DNA of 64,000 nucleotides from Stichopus chloronotus (taxonomy: Eukaryota > Echinodermata > Holothuroidea > Aspidochirotida > Stichopodidae). The stretch spans positions 35,899,200 to 35,963,199 of the forward strand of contig CM037843.1 in NCBI GenBank assembly GCA_021234535.1, read 5' to 3'. The translations under genes were made by a program, and so were the position numbers. Below are positions 9,846 through 22,600 of the stretch, one piece after another (positions within the stretch are counted from its first letter, which is position 1; the number at the start of each line of letters is the position of its first letter). Under the pieces are notes generated by a model that made no database searches, had not been told where the DNA came from, and saw only the letters and a program-made list of their open reading frames with translations.

Positions 9846-12800
9846 TAGCATGGAAGCCCCTATTTTCATGCAACAAAGTTGGAAAGTAACCTGCATTTTC
9901 CCAGTTGGAGATAGAATGCTATGGAAAAACATATGAACGCTGACACTTTTTGACAGCTTTTCTCACCATGTTCGCGTTGAAACTTTTAATTGATTCTAAA
10001 ACGTTTGAGAGGACCATGAAGTTATCATCTCGTCACCCTTGTCAACAACGCGTTCGTTACCATATTTTTGTGCACTTTAATGATATGAAACCTTTTAAAA
10101 CGAAAAAAAGTTGTGGGTCAGTATAATACTAAAAGGTCTTCTGCACATATCCGTTGCCATGCACACAAAGAGCGTATAACAAAATCCACGAAGTATGGTA
10201 TGCACGAAAAAAGGGGAACGTACTATGAATATTATATATAGTACAGCCCCCGAAATTGGCGCGCACCCAATATTGGCGCACCTGCAAAAATCACGAACTA
10301 TCACCGTGGCAACAATACTAAAGCAAGCCTAACCTACTAGAGCCTAACCACAGTTACGTTTTTCGCCATTATGAATCCATTTCAGGTACGTTCCATCTAA
10401 ATTATGACTCTGTCAGGCACGTTTTAAAAGCCCATCATAATACTGCAAGAACTGTAAGATTTTGTGAATGACATTCCCCAAATTTATCTGAAATTACCGC
10501 CGCATGAGCACTCGTCCTTCCCGGTGTCGTTGCACCCGGTCTACCATCGTGTATATAGTGTATGTATATGCATAACCTAGGTTAAAGGTCACCAGACTTT
10601 GTTTACGTTTCCCCTAAACTGCCCCACTTTTCTTAGTTAACTTTAAAGTAGTAGTAAGGATTATCGATGTTTAGCTGCAACTTACTGCACATTAAGATTT
10701 CATACTTATGTTCAATTCTTGACAATTTGGAGAATGGGAAAGGCACAGGGCTACAGACTTTTTGTTTTAAAGTTCAGTGTAACCTCCTAACGTCTTTGTT
10801 TTCACATTTTGTCCCTCAATCAACTTACTGGAAATGGCTACTTGTCTCATGAATGATGAATGGTGATGATAAAAAGAACTGAGTTACATGGGCTACAGCA
10901 GAGATGGCATTGATATGCAGACAAACTACACAGATATAATTTGAGTTCGTACTATATTTAGTTAATTTCTTTCTTTCTTTTAAATAGCCATTTTTTTTTC
11001 TGTTATTTATTTTCTTTAACATAGGAGAAACGATATCGTTTATACGATAAGAAAATGATGAAGAGGGCATATAACCTAGTAAGGAAAAAGAGGTGGTCCC
11101 TCAGAAAAGCAGCAAAGATTTGTGGTGTCCCAGAAACTTCCTTAAGGAGAATTATGTCTAAAGGAGAAGACAAAACTGACTCTCCCATGGGGAAAAACTC
11201 TGTCATCCCTAAACATCATGAGGAAAAACTCAAAGACCACATCATCCATTTGGCTAAGCTGGGTTTTCCTATGTCTCGATTAGACATCCGAAAGTTGGCA
11301 ACAAATACTGCCATTTTTTTGGGAGTAAGGCAAAATGATAAGTTACTGTCCAAAAACTGGTTGGAACGATTTCTTAAACAATGGCCTGAACTCAAAGTTG
11401 TGAAACCGCTCAAGCTGAGTCTCAGAAGGGCCAAGGCAACTAGCAAGGAGACTGTTGCCAAATATTTTGATGAGCTGAATAACATCATGGAAAAGTACAA
11501 CCTGAAAGAAAAGCCCCACCTAATCTTCAATGTGGACGAAAGTGGATTTCAGGTGGAGCATATACTCCCCACAAGGTTGTAGCACCAAGGGGGATGAAAG
11601 TGAATTCTATTGTCAGTGACCGTGGTCCCATGACCACTGTATTAGCTGCTGGAAGTGCTACTGGTCAGGCAATTCCACCTTTTTTCATCTTCAAGGGGAA
11701 ACGAATGAATGATCTTTTGAAAAATGGCAGTGTCCCTGGGAGTGGTTTTGCTATGTCAGCAACAGGCTGGAGTAACAGTAAAATCTTTATTGACTACATA
11801 GAAAATCACCTGACAATGCATTTACCACATCGCAGTCAAGGAGAACATGTCCTCCTTTTATATGATGGTCATGCTTCACATATATCTCTTGAATTGATTG
11901 AGTATGCACAGTCCAAAAACATAATTTTGTTTGTGTTACCACCTCATTCAAGTCACATTCTTCAACCAATGGACGTCACTCTATTTGGACCTCTGAAAAC
12001 CTACTATCACCAGGAATGCCAAAGGTTCATGAGAGAACATCCTGGAGAGGTCATCACCAGATATGAAATTTGTGAACTCATTTCGAAAGCCTTTATGAAA
12101 TCTTTCACGCCACTTAATCTCGTAACCTCCTTCAGAAAGACAGGCATCCATCCAATTAACCCTGGTGCTATTGACAGCCTGCATTTTATTCCAGCTGATC
12201 ATCTCAAAGTGGCCACTGCTGTGACAGATAAGAACAATGAGGGAAGAACACCAAGCACAAGTGATAAAGTTAATTACACTCTAGATGATTTTCTCAGAGA
12301 AAAAATTTCAGTCCCTAAGCCTTCCAAAACTACTAAACGAAAATACAAATACAGACCTGGAGGCGTTGCAATAACAGAAGATAAGATTGTTCTCAAAATC
12401 AGAAAAGTATTGGAAACATCTGAAAAGGAGCCAGGTTTAAAAGAACCTCAAAACACAGGACAAGCTGAAAATTCATTAGGAAAAACAACCCACAAAACAG
12501 ATGAATCACAAAATGACTCTGATTACAACCAAGATGACCATTGTTGTGTTTGTCAACGATTTGCACCACCAAACTTGAGGGACGTCTTGAGAAATGAAGT
12601 AAAGTTTGTCGACTGGGGACAATGTGACAGCTGCACCCACTGGACCCATTTAGAATTCTGTGTTCCAACCACAAAGGAAGACATTCAAATTGATAAGAAA
12701 TTTTTATGCCCCCATTGTCTGCAGGAAGAATAATAATGAGTATTGTCAGTGTTTAAAAATTTTCATACCCTCAAATAGTCCCTATCTATTCCTTTAATAC

Positions 12801-13132
12801 AAATTCATCGACCTTTCCTCACTCGACTGCGATTTAACTAAAGGCACGAAGCACACTGTGTACAAAGTCAATGGACGGACACACACAGTGACCCTATGGG
12901 AAAATACGCCAATATTGGGTGCTCCGCAAACTTGAAATCGCCGAAGGAGTCTCATCAAATTGCAGCCATTTTTGCCGTATTATACTAAACTGGGTGCCAA
13001 ATCGTTTATATCCTTGGATTTTTGAGGCACAGAGCATGTGAAAAAAGCTGTAGGTGAGTGTTTTGACATCTTCATTCCAAAATACAGGCGATAGAGTGTC
13101 TTAAGGGCGCCAATTACGGGGCTTCCATGCTA
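9846..13132 (+). mobile_element. pogo/Tigger-like DNA transposon
   Basis: GCATGGAAGCCCC at 9848-9860 is the exact reverse complement of 13118-13130, and both are flanked by TA (9846-9847 and 13131-13132), the target duplication expected of Tc1/mariner/pogo elements. Subterminal inverted repeats lie inside: CACCCAATATTGGCG near 10265 against its complement near 12905, and an AATTGGCGC block at 10254-10263 against 13105-13115. An alternative left end at 10244 (CAGCCCCCGAAATTGG, also next to TA) is possible. The element carries one transposase gene and sits between the two inverted pearl-like copies. Confidence 0.72.
10371..12733 (+). pseudogene. pogo-family transposase with C-terminal PHD-like finger, one frameshift
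   Basis: The main open frames are 11025-11582 and ~11550-12733. A plausible short first exon ATGAATCCATTTCAG (10371-10385, followed by GTACGT) joins in phase to an acceptor at 11024 and adds EKRYRLYDKK before the two methionines at 11055. Domains: a pipsqueak/CENP-B-type helix-turn-helix (RKKRWSLRKAAKICGVPETS), a CENP-B-like second DNA-binding region, then the DDE domain with acidic residues in NVDESG, LLYDGHASH and LQPMDVTLFG (35 residues between the second and third D). The C-terminus has CCVCQRF...CDSC...FLCPHC, a PHD/RING-like zinc knuckle. A one-base frame change near 11545-11560 breaks the frame just after the first catalytic D; a sequencing error cannot be excluded. About 573 codons in total, normal for the family. 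Confidence 0.8.
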
Positions 13133-16100
13133 CATATATACACAGTGCATATACTATGGGATAGGCCTAGCCTGTGAAGAATTAAGTCAAAGTTAGGCTA
13201 GCCTAACGTTTGTATCAAAGTTTCGAGGCCAGCTGGCTCCTTAAGTGGAACACAAAATAACTTTGAGCTAAATAATGTTTCCTGTGGATACAAATCTCGG
13301 GTCAAATAAAACACTTGCATCCATGCTTCGGTCAGGCTCGGGAACAATCTTCAAGTGTTGGAGCAACCCAGCTACGTTCGCTGTAATGAGCGTTACGCGT
13401 TGTCATGGATGCACGCTGCATGCGCCTAACCAGCCTGAAGCTAGCACAGGATTCCAGCAAAGGATTCCAGCAAAGGATTCCACCACAGGATTCGCCAACA
13501 CAGGTGTGCTGGAATACCTGTACTTGCTTCAGACGCAACCAGGCCTGGCCCAGAACTTTTCCGGTGTGACAAAAGGTAGTGTCTCAGTGTCTAAAGACAA
13601 TAAATTATTGAAAATATGTCCCTAGAACGTTACGTCGGGTGGAATTGTGAACAGTATTTCCTGTCCGGCCAAACACTTGTAATTTTTGTCCGCGTACACG
13701 TTCACGTGAAAAAAAAGTAAGTTGGTGAGATAAATTGTTCTGCAAATCATTATAGCAATTAACATATCGCTGAGTTTCTAAATAGCTTTTTTTTTATTTG
13801 CAAACAATCTCTTGCCTGAAGTGTGTCACGATCTTAATAGCGTATACACAAGTACACAACTACTGTGTGCACAGAATGTAGATTTGTCTCTTAACTTCAG
13901 TTCTGTGTTCGCCACCTTTATTAAAGGAATTCTCCACCATCGCTTCTCATGTCTACACAACGCGTTTTCATTTCCTGAAATATCTCATCGCAAAATGAAT
14001 TATTTTAGTAAATACTCGAGGTAGAAGCCCGTTGCTAGAAATCAATCACTTGTGACGTAGTACCAAGATTGAATTAAGATTGCCCTTGATTTTTATCTCA
14101 AGCTGTGGGTCACAGTACTTTTCTGATCTCTTATTTGGTGATCAAACCTTCGCTTCACCAGGGAGTGGCATAGACCTACCTTTCAAAGCATTGTTCAGAC
14201 CTACCTAATTGTTTAAGGATTAGTTGACTTAAATGACGTTGCTCTGTGAATGATATTGACCTGGTACCGATGAATAAAGGTTAGAAATACCTTTGAGCTA
14301 ATTACACAGCTTACCTTCGCTTGGTTTGGTTGGTCTTAAAATATAAGCAGCAATTAAATTGTCAATGACAATAACATCTCCTCTGGTTTCATGCTCTTAG
14401 TATGTTAGTATCTAACTGAATGTAGACATTCATAGGGTTTTTATAATCTTTGGACCAAAGAGTTTTTGCATTCAAGACCTTGTCAGAAACAGGAAGAGTG
14501 AAAAGGATGGAAAACGGTATTTGTCGGTAGGCTACGTCACACATTTTCAGGCTCGTGCTGAAGCCCAACTTTCAAAGCGTTATTTCACAGCTAAGGAAGC
14601 TTCCTCTGGTAAAATGGTTACGTTTAACTGATAGCCTAAACGGTAAAGAATCCCACATACTATGTTGGTAGAGAATTCCTTTTACTAAAATAGCACCACA
14701 AAAATTGACACAAGAGCCATCTCAACTGAAGCCCTCCTATAGAATCACCGTCACGTTCCACTACTACTGTAATGAAACCATGCAAGAGCAAAAATCATAT
14801 TGCCTTAAAGGGAAATAAGGCGTTTAGCATACACCGACACGACATGCAAAAGAAAATGGCGGTAATCGTTGTTAAACCATTCAGTCTCATTAAACATCTA
14901 CCAAAGCTTCATCTTCTCAAAACATTATACATGTGATGAGGAATGGAAGATGCATCATTTGAATTTTGAAAAGTTTGGGTGAACAAATAAGTCTTGAGTA
15001 ACAAATAACTAAATTTCTATCTGTGAGGAGCTTATTTCTTGAAAAGAAAGGCTACTGTCATTCCTTATTTTGAACAATCTATCATTCTGCGTCTACAAAC
15101 ATTTCTTTCAAAAATATGGAAGTCTTCTCAAAAACAAACGCCCTATTTCCCTAGTAAGTTTATTTCACGCTGCTCTCTTTGTGCCCGGTCCGTCATACGA
15201 AGTAATGTCACAGATTTTTTTTTTCTTTTTTTTCAGTTATCATTTATTCTTACTATCACATTTCAACTCTTCACACCCGATCTTGGAATTTTGTTTTGCG
15301 GTTCACTAAATTGTTAGAGAGTGCCTTCCATCTGAAGGATTCACAGCGCTCTTTGCACGGTGTATGACCTTCTATTCCAAATCAGTGACGGGAAAAGAAA
15401 CAATTAGATGTCTGCAATATAACATTAAAGACACAATTGATCAGTTTTGGAATTTGGGGTTGCCCGCATGCCCCTTGACCCACCTACCGCTCTCCGCTTT
15501 CTACTGTTGGGTTTCTACAGATTTTACTGTGCTAAAGGAAAGCAACATCATGGCATAACCATGAAGTTCACGTATAATAGTCGTTATCCACTGGAAAATT
15601 GAAGAGTTTCCTTGTTTCTTCAACTCTTCAACATTTCTTATAACTATACACAGTTTGCCGATTCAACTGCTTTCATAATGCCAACAAGATGCTCTGATGT
15701 GTCTGAAAAATTCAAATTTGACACAGTATGTGTTACAACCGGTATCGACATAGATTTAAATACTCAAAAGATGTCCGGTGGAATAGTTTACTGATTAAAT
15801 GTTGGACTAATTAGGCTACCGTAATGTTTTTACGATACATTTTTGTTTATACTGTTTCTTTATCAAGAGGGTGAAAGCTTTGATTGTGGGTTACAAAAAC
15901 AGTTTCCTAAAGTTTGTCTTCGCTAGAACAATATTCACAAAAAAAAACAAAAAACATTACAACAACGATGGAATGCAACCACACATGAACTACTGACAGA
16001 GGAATGTAAGTGACCCATCGGGCAGTCAACGAACTGAGTCACACTAGATCAATCTCCCGTCTCAAGGTATTTTTTTTTAACTTTTGAGATCTGACTGCGA

Positions 16101-16640
16101 AATGTGTTTCAACAATCGTAATGGCTGAGGAAGTTATGTCGATGATATACTTACCCCTCCGGAAAAAGTCTAGCTACGCCACTGCTTATATCTAAAGCTC
16201 CTACATTTTCTTGTTGCCGCACTCCTTTGTCATGAGCCGGTCTTTGTTTCACCTCTTCGGTCTTAATAATCCCTTGACTAAGTGGCATTTTGTTTCCTTC
16301 ACCTGTCTTATGGCCTGTCTTAATATTCCTTGCCAGTCTTTATTTTCTTGCCGGGGATTCATTGTGGGGATTCTTTCAGTATAGGACCCAGCTTTTCCTT
16401 GCCCCATTATACTTTGAATTTTTATCTCGGTTAAATATCGTCCACAACTTAATATCTTCAATTGAAAGACAATTCAGTGTCCTCCCCTTAGCCAAAAAGT
16501 AAAATTCACTCAAAAAAAAGGAGTATGTACAGGGCCCACTCGTAGTAGGGCCCTAAGAGTGAATTTTAACAGGAATGGAGTGATATTGCTTACAAATGGA
16601 ACTCGTTTTTTAATAGTTTGTTACTCCTGTAAATTGTAGC
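13133..16640. other. long non-coding stretch, no gene recognised
   Basis: Only short frames without recognisable domains are seen. A small direct repeat of AGGATTCCAGCAA-type units lies at about 13446-13496 in a locally GC-richer segment. TCTAGCTACGCCACTG at about 16170 resembles the end of a dispersed repeat that recurs next to the minisatellite at 60.85 kb. Confidence 0.4.
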
Positions 16641-16654
16641 TACGTTCACTGTTG

Positions 16655-17610
16655 CAATAATATTATCTCATCTCCCTATAGGGGCAAGATGAGCTATTGT
16701 AGTCACTTGGCTAGTGGAGGAGCTATATATTGTACTGTGCACCCATGGGAGAATGGTTGCCATGGAAACGCTTGGAGTGGATGAGTAGCGACACCCCAGG
16801 GGTACCCATGGTAGAGTGACCATGGGTACAGGAAGGTCCCGTTGGGTGGTATAAATGAAAACGTGTCCGTGCTAATGTGTGTGCGTGTGTGTGTGTGCGT
16901 CCGGACCTGTCCAAATTGTGGTTTTTCCAGAATAGTTTGTAAAGCATATGAGCGATTAAGTTGAAACTTGGTAAGGTTGTGCATGATGCCAATATGTGCA
17001 AGATGTATTAGTTGTATGGTAAATCGAGTCAAATTTGCTGATTTTTTGAGAAGAAAGTCTATTTTGCCCCAAAATTGGTGTTTCCAGCATATCTTGAGAA
17101 GTATGTAAGCATTTGATGCAAAATTTTGCAAAAAGTTACCGGAGAATGAAAAATTTCAAGGTATATCTCTTTTGTAGTAAAGAGAGTGAAATTTGCTGAT
17201 TTTTTAGAAAAAAAAAGCCACTTTTACCTCAAAATTTGTATTTCCAGCATATCTTGAGAACTATTAGATCAATTAACTTACAGTTTTGTAAGTACTTACC
17301 TGAGAACACATTGTTCAACATAATATTACTGTAATGGTAAATCGAGTCAAATTTGCTGATTTTTTAGAAAAAAAAGCCAATTTTGCCCCAAAATTGCTAT
17401 TTCCAGCATATCTTGAGAAGTATTTGAGCATTTAATACAAAAGTTTGCAAAAACTAACATGAGAATGAAATATTCAAGGTATATCACTTTTGTAGTAAAG
17501 GGAGTGAAATTTGCTGATTTTTTAGAAAATTTGTATTTCCAGCATATCTTGAGAACTATTAAACCAATTAAGTTAAAGTTTTGTAAGTACTTAGCAATAA
17601 ACTGTTACAA
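16655..17610 (-). mobile_element. pearl/HINE-like repeat element, copy 2 (inverted)
   Basis: Reverse-complement counterpart of 7400-8640. The hairpin comes first (TATCTCATC 16664-16672 with GATGAG 16688-16693 around CCCTATAGGG), then the module with GGTTGCCATGG and ACCATGGGTAC, a short uninterrupted GT/CA tract near 16880-16900, then ~160-bp tandem units marked by TTTCCAGCATATCTTGAGAA near 17083, 17245, 17398 and 17538. It lacks the 182-bp insertion found in copy 1 and so shows the empty site. Confidence 0.6.
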
Positions 17611-18229
17611 ATTACCATGTGCAGGCCCTGTATTGAAATCAATGTGCATGCTGCATGCGACGAGATACACAAACTCCGTGGATTGCCCTCTTGTTCAACT
17701 TGCTGTAACTTTCATCCTCATGTGACACTTCGACACTGAATGTTTTCATTTAGTTGACAAATGCTTCCAGTTTCGAAGATATTCCAAATCTTGCTCGGGT
17801 GAGTCGTCGATGCCTCCGGCGAATTTGTCTTCTCTGTTGTAGGGCGATTAAGGAAGGAAGGGGATTCGGGAAGAATTTTCCTCACGGGATTCAAGCTATG
17901 ATCCCTATACGAACGGAAACTGGGACAACTAATATGAAGACAGGCTCTCTATTTTTACATCAGTTTACTGTTAACATGAATTACAAGTACATTGCTCGGT
18001 GGCGCACAAGTATCAGTATCTATGACTCTTGACGTTGCACATATTGACTTGTCCCGCTGTGACCTTGCGCCACCTTGACCTTGCCCGCTCTGACCAGGGA
18101 ACTCCTGTTCTGACTAGCGCCGCACTAACACCATATTTGGGGTTAAGCCCACTTGAACCTCTCAAGAAAATTCCTAAGTCGGAGAAAATGCCATGTACCC
18201 GACTAATTACAACCAAGTAGCTACTATAC
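17611..18229. other. intergenic, no gene recognised
   Basis: No exon with supporting splice sites is seen. Short frames here have no recognisable domain. Confidence 0.35.
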
Positions 18230-18625
18230 GGTGTGCATTATTTGTATTTACTTGTATTTGTATTTATAAAGAGGAGTTGCAAGACAAAGACATAAAAAAG
18301 TAAAGGTTTAAAGAATATACAAAAATATACAATGACACTAATATAAATGTATATACATATGGAAAGGCTTATAATGCATAAAATGAGAAATAGAAAAAAA
18401 AAACAGTCTACAACAAATATTAAGTAACGGAAGGGCTTATTATGCGAAATTCAATCCCAGCCTTAATATATCTCTGATATTAGCCACACGCTCAGATGTA
18501 CTAGAGCTAAGCTTCGTACATAAAACACTGTTTCTAACGTTATTCCAATCTCTAAATTGATAGCCAATGAAAACCTCGTAATTACCGCCAATGAAACTAA
18601 CTGTTTTCATGTTAGTAAGCACTTG
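18230..18625 (-). mobile_element. possible LINE 3' end
   Basis: On the minus strand a short open frame (containing FRDWNNVRNSVL and ERVANIRDILRLGLNFA) ends at about 18440. It is followed by AT-rich sequence that finishes in an AAATACAAATACAAGTAAAT-like tail at 18240-18270. A truncated ORF plus 3' UTR plus short tandem A-rich tail is what 5'-truncated non-LTR retrotransposons leave. The protein piece is too short to name a clade. Confidence 0.3.
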
Positions 18626-19613
18626 ACACTACCCACGCCTTGATAACCATGTAGGCCTATACTAGTAGAATCGACGAGCCTCCCTAGTATCCCACCCGGA
18701 CTTCAGCACACCCTCGATTACATTGTAACGAGCGAGTAACGGAAACACACTAACAAACACGATGGCAAACTTGTTGTTGCCTCGTTGCCATATATGTATC
18801 TTCTATATCTATCTTTACATCGATTAGAAATTTTCTGTATAGATAACATACTAGTCTAGTGAATTAAGAATAATGTATTCAAACTGAACACACAACCATG
18901 CGACATACCCTAATATTACAGCCAGCTGTACTAGCACTTTAACTGTTGAATGAGAGTCTTTGCTTAATTAGCACCTGCCAGGCAATGTGTCTATTTAATT
19001 TGTGCGGGTGTGTAGTGATGTTTCGTCGAAATGACTGATCATTATCTAGCTCATTGAAAGTAGGGCCCAAGTAGGCCCCAAAACTTTTTAATGTCTGCAC
19101 GCTTAATTTGTTCTAATAGGCTTACACAATCTCCGAACGTTTATTCCTTATTTCACTGCAACTGTTAGACTATGATTTTAGGAAGTGTTAGCTAAACACA
19201 TTTAGCGGACGTTTGCCATCTTAGTCTGATGCATAGACCCCCCCCCCACCACCCTCCCGGTGGACAAAGGAACTACTTCTACCCATGATACTTTTTTCTT
19301 TTTTATCACTTACTCTTTGGCACATAAACATTCCTTCTACACTTACCGTATATTACCGTATATATATATGCATTCATATTCATCGTAACTTTCTTTTTAT
19401 TGGAAACTCTTTCAACACGTGTGCCATTCATTGCGATGGTACACGAATAAAATATACCTTATATAGCCTACCAGGGAATCACACGAATGAAATATACCTT
19501 ATATAGCCTACCAGGGAATCACTGGCAAGTGTTTGCTTACACGGTGCTAGAGATTAGTCTACGTCGGCACCACCTCATGAAATGAGATATCACAACGGAT
19601 AGTGTTAAACCAA
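18626..19613. other. upstream region of the mitochondrial carrier gene
   Basis: No coding exon is seen. A C9 run occurs at about 19240. A 37-38 bp direct duplication at about 19446-19520 (ACACGAATAAAATATACCTT, then again ACGAATGAAATATACCTT, each followed by ATATAGCCTACCAGGGAATC) lies ~100 bp before the start codon. A TATATATATG stretch near 19361 could serve as a core promoter, but this is not demonstrated. Confidence 0.35.
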
Positions 19614-22600
19614 ATGGCAGAAGAATTTGAAGCAGGTTGGATCGGTGGTGAGGTTTTCATTCTACTTTACTTTTACATATTCTTATATATGCGTTAACAT
19701 ATTGTTGGATACCTGTTCACCTGCGTAACTTTACAACAACTTGCAAATAGGATAGATTACCGTCACATAGGCCTATTGATTTAAGTTGACACAAGTTATA
19801 CTTCCCCCAGGAAGTTGCAGTTGAAATGTGTTCAGCATTGTATCTGTTAGTTTAATATTTCGGTCATAGGTTTGCCCTTATTGGATGTAAACGGACTGCG
19901 TTCCTCCAATTAAAAGGGTGGGAATGGAGGAGGGGTGGAATGGAATCGGTTGAAAGGTGATGTTTACTGCTTGAAGTTATGTAATGAACTGATCGTAATG
20001 GATAATCCTTATTCATAGTCGAGGACTTAAAAATGAACTAAAACTTTGAACAGAGTGAGTACATAGATCATAAATCGAAAAGTTACCTAAGTCGATTGTA
20101 TAATCTTCTTTTCATGGAACAATGTTGATACAAGCATAACCCTTTCTTGTTTGACCGGGCGGAAGTTTTTTGCAAAACATCGTATGGTATTGCGTGTGTG
20201 TGTGTGTAGGTGAGGGGAGTATGATAGATTTGTCAGTGTAACCGCTACTATATAGCCCACTCTGAACCAGACGTAACATCCGGAAATCTCAGCATTTGAT
20301 AAAGTTACTGATATAAGAAACTTAAAAACTAGTAATTTGAACCTGAAAGTTCTCTATGTTAAAGCCACAGAGAGTTGAGTTATCAAAAGAGATTGTGACT
20401 TCTCGCTTTCCATTACCGTTTAAATTATGACCCTCATATTTCAATTAATTATCATGGCAGCAGTCAAAGCATCATATTCACTGATATTCCGAGAATTATC
20501 ACTTAAATCAAATAATAGAAATCAGTTATATTTTCACTGATTAGAGTCGTCATTGTCAGTTTTCTTTTATCAATGATTAACTTTTGATGAAACGAGAAAT
20601 GTATGATGACTTTATATATGTGGGTGTGTGTGTATTGTGTGTATATCTATACTTTTGGGAAGGAGAGGACGTACCGTGCATTGGTGAACTCCATAGGAAT
20701 AGCAGCATTACCAGAGAATATAATCACAGCAGTCACACGTTAAATATTGGTATTGTATACCAGCACGGCGATGTATAGGCACATGTACCTACCCGCTCCA
20801 AACAGTGATATTGCTTAAATTGGGGTCACGCCCCCGAAAGTGGGGTTTTCGTTACTGCCTATACCTGCTTAAAAGAACTCTCTTCATAGGATGTCTACCC
20901 TCTCCCGCTTTGAATACATATGATCTCGTGCTTTCAATACGTGTGGATGTGAAAACTAATAACACGCAATAGACATAGGTTACGTTTTGTGTGCAAGATG
21001 TACTAAGAGGCAATAAGGGTGAAGAAACATCCCCCAGCTACACACACACACGCACACGCACACACACACACACACACAGCTTTGTTTTCCATTCATTCCG
21101 AGGACCTAATTGTGCTTTCTTTTGTTTTTTCTTCCTTAACCCTAACTTTAACAATAGACTGTCTATTGTTAATCTTGAGAGGACCGGAGAAATCTATTGC
21201 ATTTTCTACTGAGGACCTAATATCTATTGTTTCGGTCCTCGATCCCACCCGTAAAAAAGGGCACATACACACACACGCATTTCGGGAGCATGGCCGAAAA
21301 TGGATTTTGTGTAGGGAATATTAACAAAAGAATGCAGCAAACAGATTCTAGTTCCAGAAGAAAAAATAAGTAGTAACAAAATAACTTGAAGTTAATTCAA
21401 GTGTTCCCTGTGAGTATGAATAAGTTTTCCCGCTGACTATTGGCACACTCATTTTGCTGTTTTTCTTTTTCGACAAAGCTGATACGTCCACATGTTTTTC
21501 CTTCTTTTTTTTTTCACTTTTATTTATAAAGGCACGACAAGATACGAATTCACCGTTCTTCATAAGTACCTAACACTATTTAAGGTGGAAGCTGCTGATA
21601 TATTATAGTCGTTAAATTTTATAACCATTCAAAATAACAATTCAGACGTTGTCTTATCTATATTCATTCAAACAGGATTGGTACAGGTTGCAATAGGACA
21701 CCCCCTGGACACGATAAAGGTAACTTGTAACCCAAATAATATCAATTCTATGTTTTAATTTTATCTTTCTTTCTGTTGGTTCATCTCATTTAATTTCTTG
21801 CCATGGGAAAAAAAATTCTTGGCCTAGTTGATTCATCATTTCATTTAACTTCTTGCCATGAAAAAAATTGAAAATTTTTCTTCATGATCTGACTTAACAT
21901 TTTACACTTTTTTTCGGAAGCATATGCAAACAATGTAAGGAAACACGTTGATAAAAATTGATGGGGCAATGGCCAGGCCCGTATGCAGCTTTATCAGTGG
22001 GGGGGGGGGTTCGATTTTACCACAAGTTGAACATTTTACCGGACAATTGTGACCGATTAGTGCCGAAGACACATGCAAAGAAAGGTTACATGTTGCTAAC
22101 GTAGGCCTACTATCATAGGCTGAGGGGAACTCCAAATCTTGTGGGGGAGGGGTTCGTCCGAAACCCCTGAACCCCCCTGGATACGGGCCTGATGGCACAA
22201 AGAAGACTTGAATCAAACCACTGAGATTGAATACAAGGATGCTCAGGGATCACCATCTCAGCTACAGATTGGGTTACCACTATGATAATTATCAGTGGCA
22301 TATAGCTAGGTTTTTTTTTTTTTCCTGGGAGGGACAAAGATATTACAATTTTCCCCATTTTTTTAAGGTTAGGGGTCTAGCTTTATCTTGAGGGTGGGGC
22401 AAGCAGATATGAACCTGTATGTAAGTGTGAGACTGTGATATGACTGATCTGATGACTGATTGCCATCCTGGGGAAGGAGACTAAGGGGAGGGGGACCTCC
22501 CCTTTGAAAATTTCTTTATTATATAGTGTGGACTATATGCAAAATGGTGGTATTTGATGCTAGATTGAACTGAGTACGGTATACCTCCATTAATTCCTCT

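Noticed and set aside
13275..13625. 116-residue open frame
   Set aside because: No domain, no splice support, contains a small tandem DNA repeat; likely chance.
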